Shown: positions 8,127-17,396, numbered from the stretch's first letter. The stretch is DNA of 64,000 bases from Cobetia sp. cqz5-12 (GCF_016495405.1 NZ_CP044522.1:1116001-1180000), one strand, 5' to 3'. The notes: generated by a model from the sequence alone, not told the origin. Numbers and translations are program-made.

Positions 8127-9506
8127 ATGTCTCGCCTCGCCATGCAGAAGCGCTATCCACCGCGGGCCTGCGCCGTCTCGCGGGCCCGCCAACGCGGGGC
8201 GGCGTTGCTGCCCCGCCCGCCATTTCTGCGTCACGCCACCACGGATGAAGCCTCAGCTGCACCGGCCTTCTCGATGGCGACGTCTGGTCTGACGTCTGGG
8301 CTGACGCCTGACCTGGTGAATGGCCCTTCCGCCCGACAGGTCGCTGATCTGCAGGTAATGGTACGCCTGTGGCGCAGCAGTCAGCGTCTGGTCGCCAGCA
8401 TGCTGGGCCTGGTTATTCTGGTGATCGGACTGGGAGCCTGGACGCGGCTGGTGGATGCCGGTCTGGGGTGCCCCGACTGGCCGGGCTGTTATGGCGCTCT
8501 GGTCGTGCCGGATGCCCGGACCGCGAGTCTGCACAGCCCGCATCATCCGCTTGAAGGCTACAAGGCGTGGGCGGAGATGATCCATCGTTATGCGGCGAGC
8601 CTGCTCGGGCTTGCGGCAATGGCATTGCTCGCACTGGGCTGGCGGATACGCCGTCGGGAGACTCGTCAGTGGCAAGCCTTGAGAAATGGCAGCGTCGCGT
8701 TAGCGACGGCGAACCGCTGGGGAGCACAGGCGCGCACTCGTTTTCCCTTGGCCGGCTGCTGGCTGTTGTTGGGCATGCTGTTGGTTCAGGGCGCGTTCGG
8801 GGCCTTTACCGTGACGCTGAAGCTGTGGCCGCAGGTGGTGACGCTGCATCTGCTGGGCGGTCTGAGCGTATTGAGCCTGCTGCTGTTGCTGTGGCTATCA
8901 CTCAGACGGCGGGCGGCGCACCTCACGGTGACGGCTGAGCGACACAAGGCGGGAGCTGATGCACCTGGCATCCGGCGTCAGCCTTGGCTGGCCGCTCTGG
9001 CTGCGGCTCTGCTGCTGGGGCAGCTGGCCCTGGGGGGCTGGACCTCGAGCAATTATGCCGGACTTGCCTGTGAAGGTTTCCCGACCTGCAATGGTGCCGC
9101 ATGGCCGGCGATGGACTGGGGAGAGGGCTTCCACCTGACCCAGGATGTCGGCCCCAGCTATCTGCACGGGCAGCTGCATGGTGAGGCGCGCACGGCCATC
9201 CACATGGCGCACCGTGGCGGGGCCGTGCTGCTGGGGGCGGTGCTGTTGGCGCTGTATTGGCGCCAGCGCCGCCACTTGTCGGCGCGGACGGCAGCCCCTG
9301 ACAACCCCTGGCGCTGGGCGCTAGCGTGTTGGCTGGTGCAGGCAGGCCTGGGGATCGCCAATGTGCTGTGGTGGTTGCCGCTGGATCTGGCGCTGGCGCA
9401 TACCCTGGGGGCCGTCGCGCTGACGCTGGCGATGGTGTGGGCGATGGATCGGATGCGCCAGGCGACTCGCCGCAACCGGGCATCCGTCTCGCAGACGCTG
9501 GCCTGA
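8127..9506 (+). CDS. ctaA: Haem A synthase (CtaA/COX15)
   Basis: Converts haem O to haem A for cytochrome oxidase. The 459-residue membrane protein has eight hydrophobic helices in two pseudo-symmetric halves. Each half carries a periplasmic disulfide-type loop: C115-PDWPG-C121 and C315-EGFPT-C321. Conserved haem-ligand histidines appear in MIHRYAAS and in the HMAHRGGA segment. The N-terminus is about 75 residues longer than usual and is low-complexity; the true start could be downstream, although GGGAG lies before the ATG at 8127. It is the last gene of the cluster; haem O synthase (ctaB) and SCO genes do not follow. Confidence 0.95.
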   Translation: MSRLAMQKRYPPRACAVSRARQRGAALLPRPPFLRHATTDEASAAPAFSMATSGLTSGLTPDLVNGPSARQVADLQVMVRLWRSSQRLVASMLGLVILVIGLGAWTRLVDAGLGCPDWPGCYGALVVPDARTASLHSPHHPLEGYKAWAEMIHRYAASLLGLAAMALLALGWRIRRRETRQWQALRNGSVALATANRWGAQARTRFPLAGCWLLLGMLLVQGAFGAFTVTLKLWPQVVTLHLLGGLSVLSLLLLLWLSLRRRAAHLTVTAERHKAGADAPGIRRQPWLAALAAALLLGQLALGGWTSSNYAGLACEGFPTCNGAAWPAMDWGEGFHLTQDVGPSYLHGQLHGEARTAIHMAHRGGAVLLGAVLLALYWRQRRHLSARTAAPDNPWRWALACWLVQAGLGIANVLWWLPLDLALAHTLGAVALTLAMVWAMDRMRQATRRNRASVSQTLA

Positions 9507-9574
9507 TGAGAGGCAAAAGGTGGGCAAGACGGTAAGCAGAAGAGAGACACCCAAGCGCGCGTGATCGCGCTCAC

Positions 9575-9618
9575 CAGACCGCAAGAGGCCGCTCCCATGA
9601 GCGGCCTCATGCGGTCTG
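9575..9618. terminator. Hairpin between convergent ctaA and glutaredoxin-like gene
   Basis: Perfect stem GAGGCCGCT / AGCGGCCTC (9585-9593 with 9600-9608), extended outward by CAGACCGCA / TGCGGTCTG. No strong T-run follows. Confidence 0.6.
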
Positions 9619-9640
9619 AATCGTATTAGCCGTTATCCTG

Positions 9641-10036
9641 TCAGGCGGCGCTACCGAAGCGCTCCTGCAGGTAGGCATTGATGGTGTCGGATTCGTACAT
9701 CCACTCTTCGCGACCATCGTCATGTGTGATCAGCAGGCACGGTACCTTGACGCGGCCGCCGCCCTGTTCGAGGGCCTGGCGGTGAGTGGCGTTGTGCTGG
9801 GTATCGCGCTGCTCGACGTTCAGGTTCAGCTGATGCATGCGTTTGCGCACCTTGATGCAGAACGGGCAGGTCGAGAACTGATATAGCGCCAGCTTGGCCG
9901 TCTCGGCGTCCACCTCGGCCTGCTGGGCGGGGCTACGCTCGAGCGCGCTGCCGCGGGTCAGCTTCTCGCTGAGCAGCATGAAGGGAGCCAGCACCAGACG
10001 CAGGGTGCGGAAGAACAGGCGGATGATGGAGCGCAT
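9641..10036 (-). CDS. Glutaredoxin / GST N-terminal domain protein
   Basis: A 131-residue protein with a hydrophobic N-terminal segment (residues 8-25) that may anchor it. A thioredoxin-fold domain follows with CPFC at 57-60, the classic glutaredoxin active site, then VKVPCLLI (cis-Pro) and ESDTINAYL near the end. It likely catalyses glutathione-dependent thiol exchange; partners are unknown. It converges with ctaA and is separated from it by a hairpin. Confidence 0.85.
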   Translation of the reverse strand: MRSIIRLFFRTLRLVLAPFMLLSEKLTRGSALERSPAQQAEVDAETAKLALYQFSTCPFCIKVRKRMHQLNLNVEQRDTQHNATHRQALEQGGGRVKVPCLLITHDDGREEWMYESDTINAYLQERFGSAA

Positions 10037-10111
10037 GGCAGAACCTCATGGGACGTGCGGGTATCGACGCCAGTGCCGCAGCGCGGGTGGCGAATTCACA
10101 ATGGCGCCATT

Positions 10112-11191
10112 CTAGAGCTCAGCGGCCTCGGCGTCTTCCCCATGCGCGTTGCGGATGTGCGTCAGCAGAGACTGTCGCAACCAGCGGTGCCCGGGGTCCT
10201 GCTCGTGGCTGGCATGCCAGATCAAGCGGTAGCTGAGTGCGGGCAGGCGCATCGGTAGCTCTAGGATCGCCAGCCCGTGCAGCTCGCTGCTGGCCTGGGC
10301 AAAGCTTCTGGGGGCGCAGAATACCAGCTCGCTGTGCGCGACGATGCTCAGGGCATCGCGGAAATCCGGAACCAGCACGCTGATGCGGCGTGGTGCGCCG
10401 TGCTGCTCCAGCCGCTCATCCAGCGACCAGCGTGAGCGCCCCTCGCAGGTGGCCTGCACATGACTCAAGGCCGCGAATTCGCTCAGCGTCATCGGTGTCT
10501 GGCGCCGCGTCAGCGGATGATCACGCCGTACCAGAATCACATGGTCGTCGCGCCACAGCAGGCGCGATTGGAAGCCAGCGGGGAGGGCAGGCGGCTCGCC
10601 CGGGGTCTCGGCGCTGTGATCGTGTCCGGCAAGCCCGATATCCAGCTGGCCCTTTTCCATCAGGCTCAGGCAATCGGCCTGCCAGCGACTGATCTCGAGG
10701 CTGCCATGCGGCAGTGCATCGGTCAGTGCGCGCGTGCAGGATGGCATCAGGGTCGCCCAGGCACTTTCCAGTACCGCCAGCTGAAAGCGCCGCTGGCTGG
10801 TGGCGGGGGTGAAGGTGGCAGGGGCGCTCAGGTTCTCGAGACGCGAGAGCAGCTCGGCCAGCTCACCGCGCAGTGACAGGGCACGCGCAGTGGGGCGCAG
10901 ACCGTGGCGTTCGCGAATGAAGAGGGCGTCATCAAACATGACGCGCAGGCGTGCCAGACTCTTGCTGACGGCAGACTGCGAGAGGTGAAGACGGCCCGCC
11001 GCGCGCGTCACGCTGCACTCTTCCAGCAGCACCTGCAGCACCTGCAGCAGATTGAGGTCGATGCGCGTGTTGAAGGGCGTGTTGAAGGGCGTGGACGCTG
11101 GCGCTGAGCCCGAAGACACAGCCAGTGAAGACGCGGCTGGAGACTGGGCGGCAACCGGCCTTGCGGGTGTCTGCGGGGCTGTCGCGCTCAT
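10112..11191 (-). CDS. LysR-family transcriptional regulator
   Basis: A 359-residue regulator. After a 45-residue low-complexity leader comes the winged helix-turn-helix (LLEECSVTRAAGRLHLSQSA, about residues 56-75), then a substrate-binding-like effector domain. It is divergent from the Bcr/CflA exporter at 11323, so control of that exporter is the simplest inference. The leader contains a TPFN-TPFN duplication from a 12-bp tandem repeat. The NodD/LinR-like arrangement (DLNLLQVL) resembles regulators of aromatic compound genes, but the ligand cannot be read. Confidence 0.9.
   Translation of the reverse strand: MSATAPQTPARPVAAQSPAASSLAVSSGSAPASTPFNTPFNTRIDLNLLQVLQVLLEECSVTRAAGRLHLSQSAVSKSLARLRVMFDDALFIRERHGLRPTARALSLRGELAELLSRLENLSAPATFTPATSQRRFQLAVLESAWATLMPSCTRALTDALPHGSLEISRWQADCLSLMEKGQLDIGLAGHDHSAETPGEPPALPAGFQSRLLWRDDHVILVRRDHPLTRRQTPMTLSEFAALSHVQATCEGRSRWSLDERLEQHGAPRRISVLVPDFRDALSIVAHSELVFCAPRSFAQASSELHGLAILELPMRLPALSYRLIWHASHEQDPGHRWLRQSLLTHIRNAHGEDAEAAEL
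11065..11088 (-). repeat. 12-bp perfect duplication in the LysR leader
   Basis: Two identical GCGTGTTGAAGG units in tandem, encoding TPFN twice on the minus strand, just before the helix-turn-helix. Confidence 0.85.
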
Positions 11192-11232
11192 GAGTTTCTC
11201 CAGTGGAATATCAGGCCTGAAATAATATCATT

Positions 11233-11260
11233 TTGCTTCATAAGTCGCAGGCGCTAGGCT
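11233..11260 (+). promoter_or_regulatory. Candidate promoter of the Bcr/CflA exporter
   Basis: TTGCTT (11233-11238), 16-base spacer, TAGGCT (11255-11260), 63 bases before the ATG at 11323, in the LysR/exporter divergent gap. Similar TAG-x-x-T elements precede several genes in this window. Confidence 0.4.
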
Positions 11261-11322
11261 CTGCGGATTCTTGATGGCCCCTCTGTCGGGCCGCCCTTGG
11301 CTTCTGACTCTCGAGATTATCC

Positions 11323-12528
11323 ATGTCCGTGTCTTCCTCTGCTGCCGCAAGGCCCATGCCCAATGCACGACTATTGCTGTTGCTGCTGGTCGGCTGCGTG
11401 ATGTTCTCGCCGCTGGCGATCGATATCTATCTGCCCTCATTGCCGGCGATGGCGCGTGAATTCGCCCAGCCCACCGATGTGATGCAGATGACGGTGACGC
11501 TGTTTCTGGGCGCTGTGGGTGTCGGGCAGATTCTGGTCGGCCCGCTGACGGACCTCTACGGGCGGCGTCCGGCGCTGTTGGGTGGCGCGACGGTCTATCT
11601 CGTCGGCGCGATGGTCGCCGTGCTGGCTCAGGACATCAGCATGCTGTATCTCGGGCGTATCCTGCAGGGACTGGGGGCATGCGCCACAGTGACGGTGGCC
11701 TTCGCGGCCGTGCGTGACTGCTACACGCCGGAGCAGGGCGCCAGAATGTACAGCTATCTGAATGGTGCGCTGTGCATCATTCCGGCGCTGGCGCCGGTGC
11801 TGGGCGGCCTGCTGGCGGTGCAGTTCGGCTGGCGCTCCAACTTCCTGTTCATGGCCGCCTTCGCGCTGTGCGTCGGCCTGATGGCGTGGAAGAGCTTTGG
11901 CGAGACGCGCCCTGCCACGACGGTCGTGGAGCGTCCGCTGTACAACTGGGCGCGCTACCGCCCCGTACTGACCAGCTGGCGCTTCCTGTATCAGGCGCTG
12001 GTCGCGATGGCCGCGATGAGTGCCATCCTGCTGTATGTGTCGTCGTCCTCCGAGCTGCTGGTCGAGCGCCTCGGCCACTCCGAGCTGGTCTTTAGTGCCC
12101 TGTTCGGCGGCAATGCCGTGATCAATATCATCACCTTCTTTTTCGCACCGCGCGTGATCACTCGTCTCGGCCGTCAGCCCACCGTGCGTCTGGGACTGGC
12201 GATCATCCTGCTCTCCGGCCTGATGCAGGGTGCCGCCTTCGCCTGGCTGCCATTGTCTGCTGCTGCCTTCATGGTGCCGGTGGCAGTGCTGTCAGTCGGC
12301 TTCTCGCTGGCGCTTGGTGCGGCGTCAAGCCTGGCGCTGGAGGCCTTCGCCGAGCGTGCCGGCACCGCGGCGGCGCTGCTCGGCAGTATCCAGCTTGGCG
12401 GTTCGGCAGTGGTGGCAACGGCATTGCTCAATACGCCGCTCGCCCCTCAGCAGGGCCTGCTGCTGATCAGTGTGGTGATGGTGCTGCCGTTGCTGCTGTT
12501 GGGCGCGCGACGTCAGCCGGGCGTCTAG
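11323..12528 (+). CDS. Bcr/CflA-family drug efflux MFS transporter
   Basis: A 401-residue, twelve-helix major facilitator. The N-terminal DIYLPSLPAM and GPLTDLYGRRPALLGG (motif A) and the GRILQGLGACATVTV segment are characteristic of Bcr/CflA drug:proton antiporters, which export compounds such as bicyclomycin or chloramphenicol. The actual substrate is unknown. It is divergent from a LysR gene that probably controls it, and it ends just before a 13-bp tandem repeat array. Confidence 0.92.
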   Translation: MSVSSSAAARPMPNARLLLLLLVGCVMFSPLAIDIYLPSLPAMAREFAQPTDVMQMTVTLFLGAVGVGQILVGPLTDLYGRRPALLGGATVYLVGAMVAVLAQDISMLYLGRILQGLGACATVTVAFAAVRDCYTPEQGARMYSYLNGALCIIPALAPVLGGLLAVQFGWRSNFLFMAAFALCVGLMAWKSFGETRPATTVVERPLYNWARYRPVLTSWRFLYQALVAMAAMSAILLYVSSSSELLVERLGHSELVFSALFGGNAVINIITFFFAPRVITRLGRQPTVRLGLAIILLSGLMQGAAFAWLPLSAAAFMVPVAVLSVGFSLALGAASSLALEAFAERAGTAAALLGSIQLGGSAVVATALLNTPLAPQQGLLLISVVMVLPLLLLGARRQPGV

Positions 12529-12530
12529 TC

Positions 12531-12595
12531 GGTATGACCGGCCGGTATGACTGCCCAGGGCGACTGGCCGTTGCCACTGACCGGTGGGACTGGAC
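12531..12595 (+). repeat. 13-bp degenerate tandem repeat, about 5 copies, after the exporter stop
   Basis: GGTATGACCGGCC, GGTATGACTGCCC, AGGGCGACTGGCC, GTTGCCACTGACC and GGTGGGACTGGAC run head to tail from three bases after the TAG at 12526. The core TGAC/GACT-G-C-C is kept. Confidence 0.75.
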
Positions 12596-12713
12596 AGGCA
12601 TGAAGGATTCGCTGGTTGGCGACAGCGGCGGGCCGCAGGGCAGAGATGGTTCATTGAAGGCCCCTGACCAGAGTATGCTTGTTGCTCGATCCGCATGTCG
12701 CCAAGGAGGCACC

Positions 12714-13637
12714 ATGGAATCAGCGGCGCGTGTGCGCGTGATACTCAACGGGGACAAGGCTCAGCAGCCTGAGCTGCGTGAGGCCATCTTCGCTCAGCGT
12801 GAGCGTATGGCAGGGCTTGAAGTGCGGTTGACCTTCGAGGGAGATGACGTCGCGAGACTGGTGAGCGAGGCAGTCGCTGAAAGCGTCACGCGGCTGGTCG
12901 TTGGCGGCGGTGATGGCACCCTCAACCTGATCGCCAATGCATTGATGCAGCATCCACTCGCGAGGCGCCCGGAAGTCGCGATTCTGCCGTTGGGCACCGC
13001 CAATGATCTGGCGACCTCGCTCGGCATCCCCGAGCCGGTGACGGAATCGCTGGCGCTGGCCTGTGAAGGGGAAGTGCGAGCCGTCGATGTGGTGCAGCTG
13101 GATGATGCCTACTTCCTCAACATGGCCTCGGCGGGCTTCGGTGCCGAGGTGACGCGCTCGACGCCCGGTGGCCTCAAGAAGCTGTTCGGTGGCGGGGCCT
13201 ATTCGCTGATGGGCGTGCTCAAGGCGTGGGACTTCCGCCCTTACCGTGGCAGCGTGACCCTCAACGGAGTGGAAGAGGAGCTGGCGTTGTTCGTGCTGGC
13301 GATCGGCAATGGTCGTCAGGCGGGCGGCGGGCAGGAGCTGGCGCCCCGGGCGTTGCTCGATGATGGCTGCTTCGATGTGCTGGTGATCCGCGACTTCCCC
13401 ATCGCGCGGGTGGGTGAGGTGATCGAGGAGCTGGAGTCGCTTCCCGACAACGGCCATTTCGTGCGGTATGTGCGCACTGACTCGCTGCACTATCGTGGTG
13501 AGTCGCTGCCGGTGAATCTCGATGGCGAGAGCTACCTGATCGAGAACAGCGAATTCCAGCTGATTCCCGGCGCTCTGCGTCTGGTCGCCCCTCAGGGCGC
13601 CGCCCTGATGACACACGGGCCATTGAGCGCCGGCTGA
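12714..13637 (+). CDS. yegS: YegS-like diacylglycerol/lipid kinase
   Basis: Cytosolic lipid kinase (307 residues) of the diacylglycerol-kinase catalytic family, which phosphorylates lipid alcohols such as phosphatidylglycerol. Seen: the nucleotide-binding GGGDGTLN (about residues 64-71), LPLGTANDLA, and the C-terminal DGE and metal-site region typical of YegS. The start at 12714 is chosen because AAGGAGG lies at 12703-12709; the longer in-frame extension runs through the upstream repeat array. Followed by a hairpin, so probably a single-gene unit. Confidence 0.9.
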   Translation: MESAARVRVILNGDKAQQPELREAIFAQRERMAGLEVRLTFEGDDVARLVSEAVAESVTRLVVGGGDGTLNLIANALMQHPLARRPEVAILPLGTANDLATSLGIPEPVTESLALACEGEVRAVDVVQLDDAYFLNMASAGFGAEVTRSTPGGLKKLFGGGAYSLMGVLKAWDFRPYRGSVTLNGVEEELALFVLAIGNGRQAGGGQELAPRALLDDGCFDVLVIRDFPIARVGEVIEELESLPDNGHFVRYVRTDSLHYRGESLPVNLDGESYLIENSEFQLIPGALRLVAPQGAALMTHGPLSAG

Positions 13638-13660
13638 ACCATGAGGGCTGGCTGGTACAT

Positions 13661-13693
13661 GAGCGCAGTCTGAGGTTTACTCAGGCTGCGCTC
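13661..13693 (+). terminator. Hairpin after the lipid kinase
   Basis: 14-bp stem GAGCGCAGTCTGAG / CTCAGGCTGCGCTC with one G-T pair and loop GTTTA. No T-run, so termination strength is uncertain. Confidence 0.5.
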
Positions 13694-13769
13694 GTTGCGT
13701 TGGTGGCAGCGTATTCTTCCAATCTCTCAGCCGAGCAGGGCGGGAGCCAGGACTTCAGGGAGTGATTGC

Positions 13770-14225
13770 ATGGTCGGTTTGGCGGCGTGGCATATCTGGG
13801 TCATCCTCGCGTTGATTCTGGCGGGGCTTGAGCTGCTGGGCGCGCAGTTCGTGCTGCTGGCGCTGGGTGTCAGTGCCCTCGGGGGTGCTCTGGCGGCAGG
13901 GTTGGGGGCGGGACTCAACCTCCAGTTGATCAGCGTCGCGATCACGGCCCTGGTGCTGGTGCCGCTGTTCGTGCGCAAGATCCATCCCTATCTGTTGCCC
14001 AAGACGCCCTACGGTACCCTGGGCAGTGGCGCGGAGACCGGGCAGCTGGCCAAGGTGATCATCGGCAACGGCGGCAGACCTGCCGTACGCGTGTCAGGCA
14101 ATGAGTATCCGCTACGCTGGGAGGGGGAGACGCCGCCGGCAGCGGGGGACACGGTCAGGATCGTCAGCGTCGAAGGCATCACCGTCTGTGTCGAGCCCGT
14201 CTCGAAGGAGACTGTTTCAAAGTAG
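13770..14225 (+). CDS. NfeD-family membrane protein
   Basis: A 151-residue protein with three or four N-terminal helices and a C-terminal OB-fold domain (GTLGSGAETGQLAKVI to DTVRIVSVEGITVCVEP). This is the short NfeD class that pairs with SPFH/stomatin proteins, and the stomatin gene follows directly. Together they organise membrane microdomains or regulate membrane proteases. ATG 13770 lies behind AGGGAG. The last codons (SKETVSK) lie inside a 15-bp tandem repeat that continues past the stop. Confidence 0.88.
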   Translation: MVGLAAWHIWVILALILAGLELLGAQFVLLALGVSALGGALAAGLGAGLNLQLISVAITALVLVPLFVRKIHPYLLPKTPYGTLGSGAETGQLAKVIIGNGGRPAVRVSGNEYPLRWEGETPPAAGDTVRIVSVEGITVCVEPVSKETVSK

Positions 14226-14272
14226 TCTGCCTCGAAGGAGTCTGTGGAGTAGCGCCTGTCTCGAAAGAAACT
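14199..14272 (+). repeat. 15-bp degenerate tandem repeat spanning the nfeD stop
   Basis: GTCTCGAAGGAGACT, GTTTCAAAGTAGTCT, GCCTCGAAGGAGTCT, a 14-base degenerate copy, then GTCTCGAAAGAAACT. The TAG stop (14223-14225) lies inside the second copy. Confidence 0.8.
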
Positions 14273-14392
14273 GGCACAAGGACGCCATGAGGTCGCGGCT
14301 CGATGGCGCGGTCGTGGTAGTAGCGGGTCAAGCATGATCGGATATCTCACAAGGGCTTGCGGATACGGCCCAGTTCAAGGGAGTTGAGCAAT

Positions 14393-15418
<1,026 letters not shown>

Positions 15419-15423
15419 GTGTA

Positions 15424-15452
15424 TTGTGCCAAGCAGTGAGTGGCAGTAGGCT
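15424..15452 (+). promoter_or_regulatory. Candidate promoter of the cytosine deaminase gene
   Basis: TTGTGC (15424-15429), 17-base spacer, TAGGCT (15447-15452), 40 bases before the ATG at 15492. Confidence 0.4.
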
Positions 15453-15491
15453 GCCGCTCCACTGAATATTCACCGCATCTGGAGCAAGACG

Positions 15492-15950
15492 ATGACAGCA
15501 CTTACTACCGATCATGAGCGCTTCCTGCAGGCCGCCATTGAAGAGGCGGAAAAGGGCTACGCGGCTGGCGGCGTGCCGATCGGCTCGGTACTCGTCCATG
15601 ATGGCAAGATCATCGGTCGTGGCCACAATCAGCGCCAGCAGAAGGGCAGCACGGTGTTGCATGGTGAAATGGATGCACTGGAAAACGCCGGTCGCCTGCC
15701 GGCCAGCGTCTATCGTGAATCCGTGCTCTATACCACGCTGTCACCGTGCCCGATGTGCAGTGGTGCCATCCAGCTCTACGGTATCCCGCATGTCGTGGTC
15801 GGTGAGAACCACACCTTCATGGGCGCGGAAGACCACCTGCGTGGCCTGGGCGTCAAGGTCGATGTTGTCGACAACGCGCGCTGCCGTGAACTGATGGCGA
15901 CCTTCATTCGCGAGCAGCCGGACGTCTGGAACGAAGATATCGGTGAGTGA
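15492..15950 (+). CDS. Fungal FCY1-like cytosine deaminase
   Basis: A 152-residue zinc deaminase: H57-G-E59 and PCPMC with C86 and C89 form the metal and proton-relay site. The length and sequence match the small fungal cytosine deaminase rather than the large bacterial CodA. LENAGRLPASVYR, LYTTLSPCPMCSGAI, YGIPHVVVGEN and the C-terminal EDIGE are nearly those of yeast Fcy1. The predicted reaction is cytosine to uracil plus ammonia (pyrimidine salvage). It stands alone after the stomatin gene with its own likely promoter. A related purine or nucleoside deaminase remains possible. Confidence 0.85.
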   Translation: MTALTTDHERFLQAAIEEAEKGYAAGGVPIGSVLVHDGKIIGRGHNQRQQKGSTVLHGEMDALENAGRLPASVYRESVLYTTLSPCPMCSGAIQLYGIPHVVVGENHTFMGAEDHLRGLGVKVDVVDNARCRELMATFIREQPDVWNEDIGE

Positions 15951-16027
15951 TCGCGGTGCGGTTGTTGGTGGTAGCTGATGAAAAATGGTGTTCGTTAACA
16001 CTATTCTGCTGTGAAAAGGGCAAAATG

Positions 16028-16056
16028 CTTGAAAAGCTGTCGGTCTGGCACCATGT
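16028..16056 (+). promoter_or_regulatory. Sigma-32-like promoter upstream of the Ala-rich lipoprotein
   Basis: CTTGAAA (16028-16034), 14-base spacer, CACCATGT (16049-16056), one mismatch to the heat-shock -10 consensus CCCCATnT. It lies 115 bases before the lipoprotein start. Confidence 0.4.
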
Positions 16057-16170
16057 CTTGGGTATCAGGCGCCAAGCCACGCTTTCGCTTGCATGACTAC
16101 ACGACCTTTGTTGCAATGCCACTTGCAGGAAACAGGGGCTGGCAACTCCCCACCTATCATGGAGAAGACG

Positions 16171-16719
16171 ATGAAACTCAAGCAATGGATGATTCCCGCA
16201 CTGGCCGCTGGCCTGTCTCTGGCCATCGCTGGTTGCGATAACGGCGATACTGACAAAGCTGCCCAGAACGCCGAGACCTCTGCCGAGCAGAGCGCCGAGC
16301 AGGCTGAACAGAGCGCCGATCAAGCGACTGACGCCGCTGCCGAGAAGATGGACCAGGCAGCTGACGAAGCGGCTGCAGAGATGGATGACGCTGCTGACAA
16401 GGCCGACAACATGGCTGACGACGCTGCCGAATCTGCCGATGCCATGGGCGACGAAGCTGCTGCCGAGAGCGAAAGTGCCCTTGAAGCAACCAAGAACGCT
16501 GCTTCCGAGACCTATGAGTCCGCCAAGGAAGGTGTCAACGACGCCGCTGACGCCACTGCCGATGCTGCCAAGAACGCCTATGACTCCACCAAGGAGCAGG
16601 CTGCCGAGCTGACCGACTCCGCTGAGCAGTCTGGCGACAACGCTGCTGCCGAAGCGAACGAGAAGATCAATGCTGCGCAGCAGGACGCCAACGAGTCCAT
16701 CGACGAAGCGCAGCAGTAA
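16171..16719 (+). CDS. Ala-rich lipoprotein with LEA-like helical repeats
   Basis: A 182-residue protein. The signal ends in LAIAGC, a lipobox with lipidated Cys at residue 22; the next residue is Asp, which in enterobacteria favours inner-membrane retention. The rest is almost only Ala, Asp, Glu, Lys, Gln, Ser and Thr in heptad/11-residue patterns (YESAKEGVNDAAD, YDSTKEQAAELTD) similar to LEA or YtxH-like stress proteins. GGAG at 16161-16164 fixes the start at 16171. A heat-shock-like promoter lies upstream. Function unknown; an envelope stress or osmoprotective role is inference only. Confidence 0.85.
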   Translation: MKLKQWMIPALAAGLSLAIAGCDNGDTDKAAQNAETSAEQSAEQAEQSADQATDAAAEKMDQAADEAAAEMDDAADKADNMADDAAESADAMGDEAAAESESALEATKNAASETYESAKEGVNDAADATADAAKNAYDSTKEQAAELTDSAEQSGDNAAAEANEKINAAQQDANESIDEAQQ

Positions 16720-16790
16720 TCACTGGCCAGCGAATGCTGGCGTGATGCCTGTCGCAAGCCGTGTCACTGGCTGAGTGCGAGTGACATGGC

Positions 16791-16843
16791 CGCCGATACA
16801 AGAACGCCGTGACCCCCTGGGTCGCGGCGTTCTTGTATCGGCG
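16791..16843 (+). terminator. 19-bp perfect hairpin after the lipoprotein gene
   Basis: CGCCGATACAAGAACGCCG (16791-16809) pairs exactly with CGGCGTTCTTGTATCGGCG (16825-16843); the loop can extend by GACC/GGTC. Unusually long for a terminator, and no T-run follows it. Confidence 0.55.
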
Positions 16844-16882
16844 ATGATTCGTGAAGCATGAGTCAGGCCAAGGCCTGGCCAC

Positions 16883-16912
16883 AAAAAAGCCCGCCAGAAG
16901 GCGGGCTTTTCC
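16883..16912. terminator. Bidirectional terminator between lipoprotein and cold-shock genes
   Basis: AAAAGCCCGCC / GGCGGGCTTTT stem with AGAA loop; A-run on one side and T-run on the other, so it can end both convergent transcripts. Confidence 0.85.
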
Positions 16913-16977
16913 ATGACTGTCTTGCTGCCATCATCAGGGCGCCGGTGAGGGCGGCCTGACCAGGCTGATCGAGAAGA

Positions 16978-17181
16978 TCAGACCGGCTTGATGTTTGCGG
17001 CCTGAAGGCCTTTCTTGCCCTGGGTGACGTCGAAGGAAACCTTCTGACCGTCTTGCAGGGACTTGAAGCCTTCTGCCTGAATTTCAGAGAAGTGCGCGAA
17101 CAGGTCATCGCCGCCGTCGTCCGGAGAAATGAAGCCGAAACCTTTGGTGTCGTTAAACCACTTGACTGTGCCAGTTGCCAT
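16978..17181 (-). CDS. Cold-shock domain protein (CspA family)
   Basis: A 67-residue single cold-shock domain with the two RNA-binding motifs KGFGFI and DLFAHF. It is full length for the family. CspA-type proteins bind single-stranded RNA/DNA and melt RNA structures; whether this copy is cold-induced cannot be read. It converges with the lipoprotein gene and is divergent from the oxygenase gene, with a 247-base gap that allows a long 5' leader as in known csp genes. Confidence 0.96.
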   Translation of the reverse strand: MATGTVKWFNDTKGFGFISPDDGGDDLFAHFSEIQAEGFKSLQDGQKVSFDVTQGKKGLQAANIKPV

Positions 17182-17367
17182 GATTCTTTCCTTGCTTACG
17201 AGATGATGTTGGTGGTCTGCCCATCAGACCAGAGTGCGTTGGTGCGGCTAGGGGGAATTCCACCAGAGAGACGCGTTGCGTCCAGCGACGACATCCTTTC
17301 CTGCTTGACCTACGCATGCAGCCTGGGCTGCACGTGTTCGCTTCCATTCGAACAGAAAGTTGTCGTA

Positions 17368-17396
17368 TTGGCGACTCCTTCCGGCTCAAGTAGGAT
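17368..17396 (+). promoter_or_regulatory. Candidate promoter of the 2OG oxygenase gene
   Basis: TTGGCG (17368-17373), 17-base spacer, TAGGAT (17391-17396), 32 bases before the start at 17429. Confidence 0.45.
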
